A DNA stretch of 64,000 nucleotides from Rivihabitans pingtungensis. Its GTDB lineage: Bacteria; Pseudomonadota; Gammaproteobacteria; Burkholderiales; Aquaspirillaceae. How positions within the stretch are numbered: position 1 is the first letter of the stretch; every line of letters starts with the position of its first letter. Location: NCBI RefSeq assembly GCF_003201855.1, contig NZ_QJKI01000014.1, positions 22,394-86,393 on the forward strand, written 5' to 3'. Below the pieces are notes generated by a model. The model had not been told where the DNA came from and searched no databases. It saw nothing but the letters and a program-made list of their open reading frames with translations. The translations under genes and the position numbers were made by a program. This document shows, in pieces, positions 8,501 through 16,283 of the stretch.

Positions 8501-8943
8501 TTGGTGAAGCGGGCAAAGTCCAGGCCGGTCAGCGCCTCGACCTGGCGCAGTTTGTCATTAACCTGGCTGGCGAGGATTTCGCCATCGGCGCGGGCCAGCT
8601 CCACTTTGGGCGCTTGCAGCGCGCCGCTGGCTTTGTCGCGGGCGCGGCGCTGGCTCCAGAACGCCCGATAGCCGACGCCGCGCACTTCAAACTCCACTTC
8701 GGCCAGACAGTCGGCGGTGTGGCGGGTCATCAGCTCGTTGCCGCCGGCCGACACCGCCTCCAGCCGGGGGGTGCGGTGGTAGAGCGCCAGGCAGATGGCG
8801 TCCAGCAGGGTGGATTTGCCGGCGCCGGTGGGGCCGGTGATGGCAAACAGGCCATTGCCGGCAAACGGCGGCAGCCGAAAATCAATGCAAAATTCGCCCT
8901 TGAGCGAGTTCAGGTTTTTCAGGCGCAGCGAGAGGATTTTCAT
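5509..8943 (-). CDS. sbcC: Exonuclease SbcC, ATPase subunit of the SbcCD nuclease
   Basis: The 1144-residue SMC-like ATPase of SbcCD (Mre11-Rad50 type), which opens DNA hairpins and processes double-strand ends. The N-terminal half-site has Walker A GPTGAGKST (residues 37-45). A very long Ala/Gln/Arg-rich coiled coil follows, with a zinc hook CPLCGALEHP in its middle. The C-terminal half-site has signature LSGGE and Walker B/D-loop DEGFGTLDGDTLD. The ATG overlaps the sbcD stop (ATGA), the usual translationally coupled sbcDC arrangement. Such an enzyme is notable in a genome full of palindromic repeats, since long palindromes are SbcCD substrates. The extreme GC bias produces large spurious frames on the opposite strand. 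Confidence 0.95.
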   Translation of the reverse strand: MKILSLRLKNLNSLKGEFCIDFRLPPFAGNGLFAITGPTGAGKSTLLDAICLALYHRTPRLEAVSAGGNELMTRHTADCLAEVEFEVRGVGYRAFWSQRRARDKASGALQAPKVELARADGEILASQVNDKLRQVEALTGLDFARFTKSILLAQGGFAAFLHASANERAELLEQLTGSEVYGLISQRVFEHARVARQALAEQHARADGVQLLSAEARAELLADCAARRQALDALTEQLAHTQACLNWRRALDAAETEQHSQHAALARCQAEREHAAPDLARLAASEPAAAIAPAHHDWRQAIARHDAAAAALSQLEAERRNLATHHARSHWQAAHYARALTERAAARQAELDAQLADANAWLASHRQRAELGQHLPHWRAGWAELQRLDAQLAEDDAELARLAAELNTRQTQHTAAHQHAEQHSAAWRAADAHARACQAAHDALLHAEPAPRPRHDRAQHQAHAWRQLTQDAAALRARAAELDAQQHRLSQQHTELARLREQHQHSQQRHAELESRVADKRQLLAQEQRIRSLDAHRAALRPGEACPLCGALEHPAIAAYQALDVDASQAALAQAEAQLREHQGQQHALLAQLSRSEGQAAQCAADLQQQQAAQQAGEQHWAPAAQALRPSAPPDWRDPAALAAGQAAADAELAASRAQLDALDAAEHASRAAHDAAQAARHSHDVAQQALHASERACADTQAAHSARREQRARHASQRAERDSQWRDAISQAGHSLELHADAGAWLDARQDDWCAWQKQHDHAQQLAQQLARQQEQRDRAEQQAQHWQARWLILALPAPDDDSLPALHDDDPLTPLSAHIDALSAELAQLDGRCRELQHQLDQQRQQLAHSQAHWQAQLAASPFADEARFLAARLPEAERAELRQRQQDLDAKHHRAHALCAAADERLAQLRSQALSDASREHLAEHAAAQDAQRQQLAAEHGARQQQLDDDAQRRQLHRQLLADIDALSADHELWARLDSLIGSARGDKFRRFAQGLTLDHLIHLANRRLARLHGRYRLQRKTGGELELDILDHWQADATRDTRTLSGGESFLVSLALALALSDLVSHKTSIDSLFLDEGFGTLDGDTLDIAIDALDALNASGKMIGVISHVESLKERIATQIRLKPQAGQGVSRVEVGGVG

Positions 8944-10160
8944 CAGGCGGTCTCGGCAAGTTCAGCCAGCACTTGGCGGTAGCGGCTGAGCAAGCCGTCG
9001 TGTTGTTCCGGGGTGAGGGTTTCTTGCGCCAGCCGGCGCTCGAACACCTCCAGCGGGCTGAGGGCGTCCAGGGTGTCGCCGGGGTCGGCGCTCAGGCTGG
9101 CCACGGCGTCGCCGCGTTCGCGGCGCACGCGCAAAATCTCCACCGGCAGGCCGTCAGCCAGCGCCGCCACCCGCGCGGCCAGGTCGCTGAGGTAATCATC
9201 GCCGCGCACGCGCACTTCCAGCCACACCGGCCGCTCGGCGCTGCCCTGCGCCGCCACGGCGGCCAATTGCGCCGGCAGGCTGACCAGGTCGCCGCTGAGC
9301 GAAGCCAGCGCTTGCGCGCAAGGCACGGGCAGCGCGCTGACTTCACTGAGCTGACCCTCGGCAAAGTCCAGCAGCCACATTTGTTTGCCGGTGTCGGCTT
9401 CGTCAAAACTCAGCGCCAGCGGCGAGCCGCTGTAGCGGATGTGATTCAGCCCGCCCACGCACTGCGGGCGGTGAATATGCCCCAGCGCCAGATAATCCAC
9501 CGGCGGAAACGCCTGGGTGGGAAAAGCCTCCAGCGCGCCCACATAAATCTCGCGCACCGATTCGCTGGCGCTGGCCCCCACCGTGGTCAGGTGGCCGGTG
9601 GCGATAATCGGCAGCGCCAGGCCCAGCGCGGCGCGGCGGCCCAGCGCGCGTTGATACAGGGCGTGATAGTGCTGGGTGATGGCGGCTTGCAGCGCGCCTT
9701 GCTTGTCGTCGGCGTCTTGCCCGGCCTGGCTGCGCAGCACATCGCGCGGGCGGATAAACGGCGCGGCGCACACCAGCGCGCCGGGCTGGCCGTCGCGGCG
9801 CGGCAGCAGCACCACTTGCTCATCCAGCGGCAAATCGGCGGACGGAATCACCGTGGCGCGCAGCGCGCCCAGCAGCGGGCGGATTTCGCCCAGCGTGGCG
9901 GCGGAATCATGGTTGCCGCCCACCACCAGCAAGCTGGCCCCGGCGGCGGCCACCCCGGCCAGCAGCTGGTGATACAGCTCGCGCGCATAGCTGGGCGGCG
10001 CGCCAGTGTCGAACACATCGCCGGCCAGCAACACCGCGTCGATGTTCAGCGCGGAAACCTGTTCCAACAGCCAGGCAATCAGCGCCCGGTGCTCGGCCTG
10101 GCGGGTTTTGCCGATAAAGTGCTGGCCCAGATGCCAGTCGGAGGTGTGCAGGATGCGCAT
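8943..10160 (-). CDS. sbcD: Exonuclease SbcD, nuclease subunit of SbcCD
   Basis: A calcineurin-like metallophosphoesterase forming the nuclease subunit of SbcCD. From the chosen start it reads MRILHTSDWHLGQHFIG. Metal-binding motifs are visible: DWH (residues 8-10), GDVFDTG, GGNHDS and, later, GHIHRPQ. I chose the start at 10160 because SbcD/Mre11 proteins begin a few residues before the DxH motif; an upstream in-frame ATG at 10187 would add nine residues and neither has a strong ribosome site. The 3' end overlaps sbcC. Length from this start is 405 residues, typical of the family. Confidence 0.93.
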   Translation of the reverse strand: MRILHTSDWHLGQHFIGKTRQAEHRALIAWLLEQVSALNIDAVLLAGDVFDTGAPPSYARELYHQLLAGVAAAGASLLVVGGNHDSAATLGEIRPLLGALRATVIPSADLPLDEQVVLLPRRDGQPGALVCAAPFIRPRDVLRSQAGQDADDKQGALQAAITQHYHALYQRALGRRAALGLALPIIATGHLTTVGASASESVREIYVGALEAFPTQAFPPVDYLALGHIHRPQCVGGLNHIRYSGSPLALSFDEADTGKQMWLLDFAEGQLSEVSALPVPCAQALASLSGDLVSLPAQLAAVAAQGSAERPVWLEVRVRGDDYLSDLAARVAALADGLPVEILRVRRERGDAVASLSADPGDTLDALSPLEVFERRLAQETLTPEQHDGLLSRYRQVLAELAETA

Positions 10161-10253
10161 GGGCGAAGAATGTCCGGGTGTTGGCATGACAGGATTCTAG
10201 ACGGCTGCCGCCGGCAGGCAAAGCCCGAGATGGGCTGTTTCAGCCTGCGCGGC

Positions 10254-10294
10254 TTAAAGCGGCTCACAAAACCCAGCGCAGCGATCCTGGCGTC
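10254..10294 (+). repeat. Dispersed palindromic repeat, copy K (left half only)
   Basis: TTAAAGCGGCTCACAAAACC followed by CAGCGCAGCGATCCTGG, the left arm of the family, then unrelated sequence. It lies between the divergent sbcD and recombinase genes. Confidence 0.6.
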
Positions 10295-10370
10295 ACGCTT
10301 TTGCCAATCCCCACAACCGGCTGGCCCGCGCTACCATGTCGCCTTGTTCATCCACGGCACTGACTGACCC

Positions 10371-11480
10371 ATGCCTGTTCCGCTCCCGCTATTGCTCCCC
10401 GACCGGCCCGCCGCCAGCCCGGCGCTGGCGGCGCCGCAGTTGATTGCCGCGCAAAGCGACGCCGAGGCGGTGATCACCTGGCTGCGCGAATACGAAGATT
10501 CACCGCACACCTTCGCCAATTACCGCAAAGAAGCCGAGCGGCTATTGCTGTGGTGCGGCGAGCGTGGGCAAACGCTGGCGGGGCTGGGGCGCGAAGATAT
10601 TCTGGATTACCAGCGCTTTTTGGCCAGCCCACAGCCGGCCGAACGCTGGATTGGCCCGGCGCGCGCGCGCCAGCACCCGGACTGGAAGCCGTTTACCGGC
10701 CCGCTGGCGCCGTCCAGCATCCGCCAGGCGCTGACCATTCTGGGCGCGCTGTTTCAGTATCTGCTGGACGCCGGCTATCTGCGCGGCAACCCGCTGGCCC
10801 TGGCGCGCCGGCAAAAACGCAGCCTGGCGCAGCCGCCCGGCGTCGAGCGCTATCTGGATGCCGAGTTATGGCAGGTGGTGCAAGACACGCTGGAGGCACT
10901 GCCGCGCAGCGGCGCGCGCGACCTGCATCATTACGAGCGGGCGCGCTGGCTGTTTCATCTGCTTTATCTGACCGGCGCGCGGCGCACGGAAGTGGCGCGC
11001 GCGGTGATGGGCGATATTGTGCAGCGCCGGGGGCTGTGGTGGTGGCGGGTGCTGGGCAAGGGCAACAAGATTGGCGATATCCCGGTGGGCGACAGCCTGC
11101 TGGCGGCGCTGCAACGCTACCGCAGCCACTGCGGCCTGCCGCCGCTGCCGCTGCCCGGCGAGGTCACGCCGCTGGTGGGGCGGGTGAATCAACCGGGCAA
11201 GCTGGACACGCTGAGCGACAAGGCGATTTATCTGATCGTCAAGCAGGTGTTCCGCCTGGCCGCCGAGCGCGAGCCGGCCCAGGCCGAGCGCCTGGCCGCC
11301 GCCTCTACCCACTGGCTGCGCCACACTGCCGCCTCGCACCAGCTGGAAGCCGGCGTGCCACTGCTGGTGGTCAGCCAGAACCTGCGCCACGCCAGCATCC
11401 AGACCACGCGCAAATACCTGCACACCGAAGACGACGCCCGCCATCAGGCCAGCCAGGCGCATGGGCTGGGCGAAATTTAG
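10371..11480 (+). CDS. Tyrosine recombinase / integrase family protein
   Basis: A 369-residue site-specific recombinase. Residues about 30-140 form a SAM-like core-binding domain. The catalytic domain retains the complete set: R204 (LTGARRTE), K230/K233 (GKGNKIGD), H314-x2-R317 (HWLRHTAA), H340 (LRHASI) and the nucleophile Y349 (RKYLH). It is XerC/D-like in layout but longer and has an atypical insert with the WWW run near 223. No att sites, phage genes or partner are adjacent, so it may be a stand-alone chromosomal recombinase rather than an active prophage integrase. It is divergent from sbcD with a repeat half-copy between them. Confidence 0.85.
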   Translation: MPVPLPLLLPDRPAASPALAAPQLIAAQSDAEAVITWLREYEDSPHTFANYRKEAERLLLWCGERGQTLAGLGREDILDYQRFLASPQPAERWIGPARARQHPDWKPFTGPLAPSSIRQALTILGALFQYLLDAGYLRGNPLALARRQKRSLAQPPGVERYLDAELWQVVQDTLEALPRSGARDLHHYERARWLFHLLYLTGARRTEVARAVMGDIVQRRGLWWWRVLGKGNKIGDIPVGDSLLAALQRYRSHCGLPPLPLPGEVTPLVGRVNQPGKLDTLSDKAIYLIVKQVFRLAAEREPAQAERLAAASTHWLRHTAASHQLEAGVPLLVVSQNLRHASIQTTRKYLHTEDDARHQASQAHGLGEI

Positions 11481-11581
11481 CGATAGCGTGGCCAATGGCG
11501 CGCACGGGTGACGGCGCTTGCAAAGTCAGATTGGCGCAGCCCGCGAGGCCCAGAAGCGCCACATATGCCGCGAACACATGC

Positions 11582-12253
11582 TCAGGACGGTTTTTTCTGC
11601 AAGGCCAGCACGATGCGCAGTTGATCCTGCTCGGTGGCCACCCGCTTGACGCCAACGTAGTCAAACGGCTTGTAGCCCATGATCTGGGTATTCAGATAGG
11701 GGATCAGCGAGGGCACTTGGTCCATGCGCACCGACAGCACGTCGCCGTCAACGGTCAGATAGGGGTGTTTTTCGGTGAGTTGCTTGACGCTATTGCGGCC
11801 GGTGGCGGTTTCGAAAGCGCCGATGGCAATCGAGCCGAGCAGTTGGCCCAGCAGGGTATCGTTCAGCGGTTCGCTGCGCTGCTGAAAGCGCAGGCGGATG
11901 GTGCGCTGCGCCCAGTCTACCGGCAGGAAGGTAAAGTCCACCGTGTGGCGGGCGTCTACCGGGCCTTTGGTGGTCACCAGCTCGATGGTGCCTTTTTCTG
12001 GGGTCAGCCGCAGGTCGCGCACTTCCACGCCTTCTTTGTTGAAGCGTTCGCGCAGTTTATCCAGCAGATAGGCGCGCGACAGGGTGACGCCATCGCCACG
12101 CAAGCCAGGCATGCGCGACAGATGGTCTTTCAGCACCAGATAAAAATCAATAAAGCGGTCTTTTTCAATGGTGACCGTGCCGCCTTCGGCTTGCGCCGGG
12201 GCAGTCAGGGTCAGCGCCAGGGCGGCGGTGGCCAGTACACGCAGATAAGACAT
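11582..12253 (-). CDS. Secreted/periplasmic protein of unknown function
   Basis: A 223-residue protein with a clear signal peptide (hydrophobic ATAALALTLTAPAQA, cleavage after AQA near residue 23). The rest is soluble, rich in beta strands, with no cysteines or catalytic motif that I recognise; it is faintly like lipid-binding DUF1439/LmeA-type beta proteins but I cannot support that. The start ATG at 12253 has GGGAG 6 nt upstream; a longer frame from 12274 lacks one. It follows the NlpC/P60 lipoprotein by about 18 bp on the same strand, so an envelope-related operon with that gene is likely. Confidence 0.6.
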   Translation of the reverse strand: MSYLRVLATAALALTLTAPAQAEGGTVTIEKDRFIDFYLVLKDHLSRMPGLRGDGVTLSRAYLLDKLRERFNKEGVEVRDLRLTPEKGTIELVTTKGPVDARHTVDFTFLPVDWAQRTIRLRFQQRSEPLNDTLLGQLLGSIAIGAFETATGRNSVKQLTEKHPYLTVDGDVLSVRMDQVPSLIPYLNTQIMGYKPFDYVGVKRVATEQDQLRIVLALQKKPS

Positions 12254-12270
12254 ACAAACTCCCGAAATCA

Positions 12271-12891
12271 TCAATCAAACACCGTGCGGGCGCCTTCCAG
12301 GCGGTCGGCAAAATAGCCCGAGGCCAGGGTGTCCACGCGAATGACGCTGTTGGTGCGCGGGGCGTGAATGAATTTGCCGTCGCCGATATAAATGCCCATA
12401 TGCGAATACGGCCGGTTCATGGTGTTGAAAAACACCATGTCCCCGGCGCGCATCTTGCCGGTGTCGATGGGCTTGGTGGCTTCGGCGATTTGCTTGGCGT
12501 TATGCGGCAGTTGCACATTGACGGCATTCTTGTAGATAAACGCCGCCATGCCGCTGCAATCCAGCCCGGCTTCCGGGTTGCTGCCGCCAAATTTATAGCC
12601 CACGTCCAGCAGGCCCAGTGCATACATCACCACTTCGCGGGCATCGCCCGAGGCCTGGATATTGGCCAGGCTGCGGTTGGCATTGGGCTTGGCGCTGGCG
12701 GTGCGCGCGGGTGGTTTGGGTTTGCTGGCGGTTTGCGTCTTGCGCGGCGGGCTGCTGCTGGAGCAGGCCGCCAGCGCCACGGCCAGCAGCGCGGCCAACG
12801 CCAGGCTTAGCTGGCGCGGCTTTCCAGTTCGTCCCAGCGCGCCAGTTTGTCCAGCAGCAGGGTGTCGATCTCGTTCACGCGGAGTTGCCAT
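12271..12891 (-). CDS. NlpC/P60-family cell-wall hydrolase lipoprotein
   Basis: A 206-residue endopeptidase of the NlpC/P60 family, expected to cut peptidoglycan stem peptides. A hydrophobic segment ends in the lipobox LAAC (Cys43), then a Ser/Pro/Lys-rich linker leads to the domain. The catalytic cysteine is in DCSG (about residue 112) and the histidine in YSHMGIYIGDG, followed by FIHAP. The ATG at 12891 places an unusually long 25-residue stretch before the signal sequence and overlaps the 3' end of uup by about 85 bp without a good ribosome site; the true start may be a non-ATG codon nearer the hydrophobic segment. It is probably co-transcribed with uup and the downstream secreted protein. 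Confidence 0.85.
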   Translation of the reverse strand: MATPRERDRHPAAGQTGALGRTGKPRQLSLALAALLAVALAACSSSSPPRKTQTASKPKPPARTASAKPNANRSLANIQASGDAREVVMYALGLLDVGYKFGGSNPEAGLDCSGMAAFIYKNAVNVQLPHNAKQIAEATKPIDTGKMRAGDMVFFNTMNRPYSHMGIYIGDGKFIHAPRTNSVIRVDTLASGYFADRLEGARTVFD

Positions 12892-14729
12892 TCGTGCGCC
12901 TGTTTCGGGTCAGTTTTGTAGATGTCCGGGTTGAGCAAGGCTTCTTGCAGCGCGGCCTGTTCGGCTTCCAGCTCGGCGATGTCATCGGGCAGGCGCTCCA
13001 GCTCACGGGTTTCATTGTAACTGAGCTTGTTGCTGCGGCGCGCCGGCTTGGCGCTGGCTTCGGCTTTGTCGGTTTTCACCGGGGCGACGGCCACCGTGCG
13101 CGCCGGCGCCGCCAGCTCGGCCATGCGCGCCTTGGCAGCCAGCCAGTCGCTATAGCCGCCGGGGTATTCCATCAGCACGCCATCGCCTTCAAAGGCAATC
13201 ACCTGGGTGGCGACGTTATCGAGAAACGCCCGGTCGTGGCTGACCAAAAACACCGTACCGCTGTAGTCGGCCAGCAATTGCTCCAGAAGTTCCAGCGTGT
13301 CGATGTCCAGGTCGTTGGTGGGTTCGTCCAGCACCAGCACATTGGCCGGGCGGGTGAACAGCTGGGCCAGCAACAGCCGGTTGCGCTCGCCGCCGGACAG
13401 GGATTTCACCGGGCTTTTTGCCCGCGCCGGCGAAAACAGAAAATCTTCCAGGTAGCTCATCACATGGCGGCGCTGGCCGCCGATTTCGACAAAATCCTTG
13501 CCATCGCCAATCACATCCACAATGGCCATCTCGTCGTCCAGCTGGCTGCGGAACTGGTCAAAATAGGCGATTTCCAGCTTGCTGCCGGGCTTGACCGTGC
13601 CGCTGTCCGGCTGGATTTCGCCCAGAATCAGCTTGAGCAAGGTGGTTTTGCCGGCGCCATTCGGCCCGATCAGGCCAATGCGGTCGCCGCGCAGCAGGCG
13701 GCTGGTGAAGTCCCGAATCAGCGTGCGGCCTTCGTAGCCCTTGCTGACCTGTTCCAGCTCGGCCACCAGCTTGCCCGAGCGCTCGCCCGGATCCAGCCGG
13801 AAATTCACCTGACCCACCCGCTCGCGGCGGGCGGCGCGGTCGCGGCGCAGTTGCTCCAGGCGCAGCACGCGGCCTTCGTTGCGCGTGCGCCGCGCCTCCA
13901 CGCCTTTGCGAATCCAGACTTCTTCCTGGGCCAGGAATTTATCGAACTTGCGGTTTTGCTCGGCTTCCACCGCCAGCTCTTCCGCCTTGCGCGTCTGGTA
14001 GGCGCTGAAGCTGCCGGGGTAGCTGCGCAGCAGGCCGCGATCCAGTTCGATGATGCGGGTGGAGACATTGTCCAGAAAGCGCCGGTCGTGGGTGATCAGC
14101 AGCACGCTGCCGGCAAAGTTTTTCAGCAGGGTTTCCAGCCATTCGATGGCGGCGATGTCCAGATGGTTGGTGGGTTCGTCCAGCAGCAGCACATCCGGCG
14201 AGCACACCAGCGCCTGCGCCAGCGCCACGCGTTTTTTCCAGCCGCCGGACAATTCGCCAATCAGCCGGTCAGCCGGCAGGCCCAGATGCGACAGTGTGCT
14301 GTCGATCAGGTTTTCCAGCTGCCAGCCCTGGCGCGCTTCCAGCTGGTTTTGAATCACCTGCATGGCCGCCAGCACTGCTTCGTGGCCATCGTCGGACGGG
14401 GTGGACAGCGCCTGCACGGCGTGGTGGTAGTCGGTCAGCAGCTGGCGCAAATCGCCCAGGCCCTCGGCCACCGCCTCAAACACGGTGTGTGCTGGGTCCA
14501 GCGCCGGCTCTTGCGGCACATAGGCCACCCGGGTGTCGCTCTGGGCGATGATGCGCCCGTCGTCGAGCTTGGCCGTGCCGGCAATCGCCTTGAGCAGCGA
14601 AGACTTGCCAGCGCCATTGCGGCCAATCAGCCCCACGCGCTCGCCAGGCTCGAGAGAGAAGTCAACATGATCGAGCAGGGGCACGTGCCCGAAGGCGAGG
14701 CAGGCTTTTTCGACGGTAATCAGCGGCAT
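12807..14729 (-). CDS. uup: ABC-F family ATPase (Uup type)
   Basis: A 640-residue soluble ABC-F protein with two ATPase domains and no membrane segment. Domain 1 has Walker A GRNGAGKSS and signature LSGGW with LLLDEPTNHLD; domain 2 has GPNGAGKTT, LSGGE and LVLDEPTNDLD. A charged linker (about 240-320) separates them. The C-terminal 90 residues form the coiled coil (NETRELERLPDDIAELEAEQ) typical of Uup, which binds branched DNA and affects transposon excision and ribosome function. There is no strong ribosome site at the ATG. Downstream is the overlapping NlpC/P60 gene. Confidence 0.9.
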   Translation of the reverse strand: MPLITVEKACLAFGHVPLLDHVDFSLEPGERVGLIGRNGAGKSSLLKAIAGTAKLDDGRIIAQSDTRVAYVPQEPALDPAHTVFEAVAEGLGDLRQLLTDYHHAVQALSTPSDDGHEAVLAAMQVIQNQLEARQGWQLENLIDSTLSHLGLPADRLIGELSGGWKKRVALAQALVCSPDVLLLDEPTNHLDIAAIEWLETLLKNFAGSVLLITHDRRFLDNVSTRIIELDRGLLRSYPGSFSAYQTRKAEELAVEAEQNRKFDKFLAQEEVWIRKGVEARRTRNEGRVLRLEQLRRDRAARRERVGQVNFRLDPGERSGKLVAELEQVSKGYEGRTLIRDFTSRLLRGDRIGLIGPNGAGKTTLLKLILGEIQPDSGTVKPGSKLEIAYFDQFRSQLDDEMAIVDVIGDGKDFVEIGGQRRHVMSYLEDFLFSPARAKSPVKSLSGGERNRLLLAQLFTRPANVLVLDEPTNDLDIDTLELLEQLLADYSGTVFLVSHDRAFLDNVATQVIAFEGDGVLMEYPGGYSDWLAAKARMAELAAPARTVAVAPVKTDKAEASAKPARRSNKLSYNETRELERLPDDIAELEAEQAALQEALLNPDIYKTDPKQAHEWQLRVNEIDTLLLDKLARWDELESRAS

Positions 14730-14797
14730 GGTGGTGAATGTCAGGTCAGCAGGACGGAAAATTGTAACATGTGCAGGCGCGGCACTGACGCCATCGA

Positions 14798-14874
14798 TTA
14801 GAGCGGCTCACAAAAGCCAGCGAAGCGCGCCTGCGAAGCGCGCCTGGCCAGGCGGGTTTTGTTAACGGCGCTTA
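14798..14874 (+). repeat. Dispersed palindromic repeat, copy L (short form; edge supplies a stop codon)
   Basis: TTAGAGCGGCTCACAAAAGC and the right arm GGGTTTTGTTAACGGCGC flank a shortened centre with GCGAAGCGCGCCTG repeated. Its right edge CGCTTA contains the TTA (14872-14874) that is the TAA stop of the CLC gene. Confidence 0.75.
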
Positions 14875-16104
14875 ACCGAGCCGATGCTTGGGCGCTTCCA
14901 GCCGCTGGGCGCGATAAATCCCCTGGTGGCCCGAGCAGGCATAGCTGGCGGCGCAGGCCAGCGCGGCAAACAGGCCGATGCCGCCGCCAAACAGCTCGAT
15001 GGCCAGGAGCGTGCAGGCCAGCGGCGTATTGGCCGCGCCGGCAAACACCGCCGCCAGGCCCAGCGCGGCCAATAGCGGCGCCGGCAGTGGCAATAGCGCG
15101 GCCAGCGCATTGCCCAGCGTGGCGCCGATGGCGAACAGCGGGGTGACTTCGCCGCCCTTGAAGCCACAAGCCAGCGACCACACCGTGGCCGCCCACTTGC
15201 CCAGCGCCTCGCCCGGCCCCAACTGACCCACAAACGCGGCGTCGATCAAGTTCACCCCCAGCCCCTGAAACCGTTCGCCGCCCAGTGCCCACACCGTCAC
15301 GGCAAACAGCGCGCCACCCAGCAGCGGGCGCAGCGGCGGATAGCTGATGCGCGTTTTGAACTGGCGGCCCAGGCTATGGGTGGCCCAGGCAAAGCTGCGC
15401 CCGGCCAGGCCAAACAAGGCACCGGCCGCCAGCACGGCAATCAGGCTGCTGGCGCTCAGCGCTGGCAGCGCGCCCAGTGCGCGGTGGGCATGCTGGGCGC
15501 CCCAGGCCAGGCAGACTTGATCGGCCAGCATCGCCGCCAGTAAGCAGGGCAGCAACGCATCCACCCGCAGGCGGCCGATGGCCAGCACTTCCAGCGCAAA
15601 CACCGCGCCGGCCAGCGGCGTGCCAAACACCGAGGCAAAGCCGGCGCTGATGCCGGCCATCAGCACACGCTGGCGGCCGGCGGCGTCTTGCGGCCACAGC
15701 CGATTCAGCTGGTCGGCCAGCGCGCCGCCCATCTGCACCGCCGTGCCCTCGCGCCCCACCGACGCGCCAAACAGATGCGAAATCACCGTCGCCGCCAAAA
15801 TCAGCGGCGCCATGCGCAGGGGAATGGTGTTTTTCGGGTCGTGAATTTCGTCAATCAGCAGATTATTGCCGGCCTCCACCGGCTGGCCGACGCGCCAATA
15901 CACCCAGCCAACGGCAAAGCCGGCCAGCGGCAGGCCAGCCAGCAGCCAGGGGTGAGCCACGCGCACGGTCGTGGCCCAGTCCAGCGCCGCCAAAAACAGC
16001 GCCGAAGCCGAGCCGGCCAGCAGCGCCACCAGGGCAATCAGCAGGCCAACGCTGGCGGCGTGGCGCAGTCGGGTGAACCAGGGCAGAAAAAAGTCAACAT
16101 TCAT
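14872..16104 (-). CDS. CLC-family anion/proton antiporter, with fluoride-type (CLC-F) features
   Basis: A 410-residue CLC transporter with about 10 membrane helices. The helix-N-terminus motifs deviate from chloride CLCs: the usual GSGIP is replaced by AGNNLLIDEI (residues 78-87) and GREGP by GREGT (117-121, gate glutamate E119); the third motif reads GFKGGEVTPLFAIG. GREGT and an Asn in the first motif are, as I recall, marks of the fluoride/proton antiporters (CLC-F), so fluoride export is the likely role. I find no fluoride riboswitch in its leader. The start at 16104 gives the normal length; the longer frame upstream is not CLC-like. The TAA stop lies in repeat copy L. Divergent from thiL. 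Confidence 0.75.
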   Translation of the reverse strand: MNVDFFLPWFTRLRHAASVGLLIALVALLAGSASALFLAALDWATTVRVAHPWLLAGLPLAGFAVGWVYWRVGQPVEAGNNLLIDEIHDPKNTIPLRMAPLILAATVISHLFGASVGREGTAVQMGGALADQLNRLWPQDAAGRQRVLMAGISAGFASVFGTPLAGAVFALEVLAIGRLRVDALLPCLLAAMLADQVCLAWGAQHAHRALGALPALSASSLIAVLAAGALFGLAGRSFAWATHSLGRQFKTRISYPPLRPLLGGALFAVTVWALGGERFQGLGVNLIDAAFVGQLGPGEALGKWAATVWSLACGFKGGEVTPLFAIGATLGNALAALLPLPAPLLAALGLAAVFAGAANTPLACTLLAIELFGGGIGLFAALACAASYACSGHQGIYRAQRLEAPKHRLG

Positions 16105-16283
16105 GGCGTCAGGCGGGGCCCGACAAGCGGGCAAATCAATCAAAAAGCGCCAAATCTGGCGGCGCAAAGTGTAGCACCCCAGCGCTGACGCGGGGCAGAC
16201 ACACGCTGCTGCCGGCCAGATTTTGCCTTTGCCGGCAAACCTCGGTACCCTGCCGGCCATGGTGATTTTTCCTGGGATGGGCG

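Noticed and set aside
16105..16283. Fluoride riboswitch before the CLC gene
   Set aside because: I looked on the minus strand for the conserved GGNGAUGG and CUGAUG elements with pseudoknot partners and did not find them.
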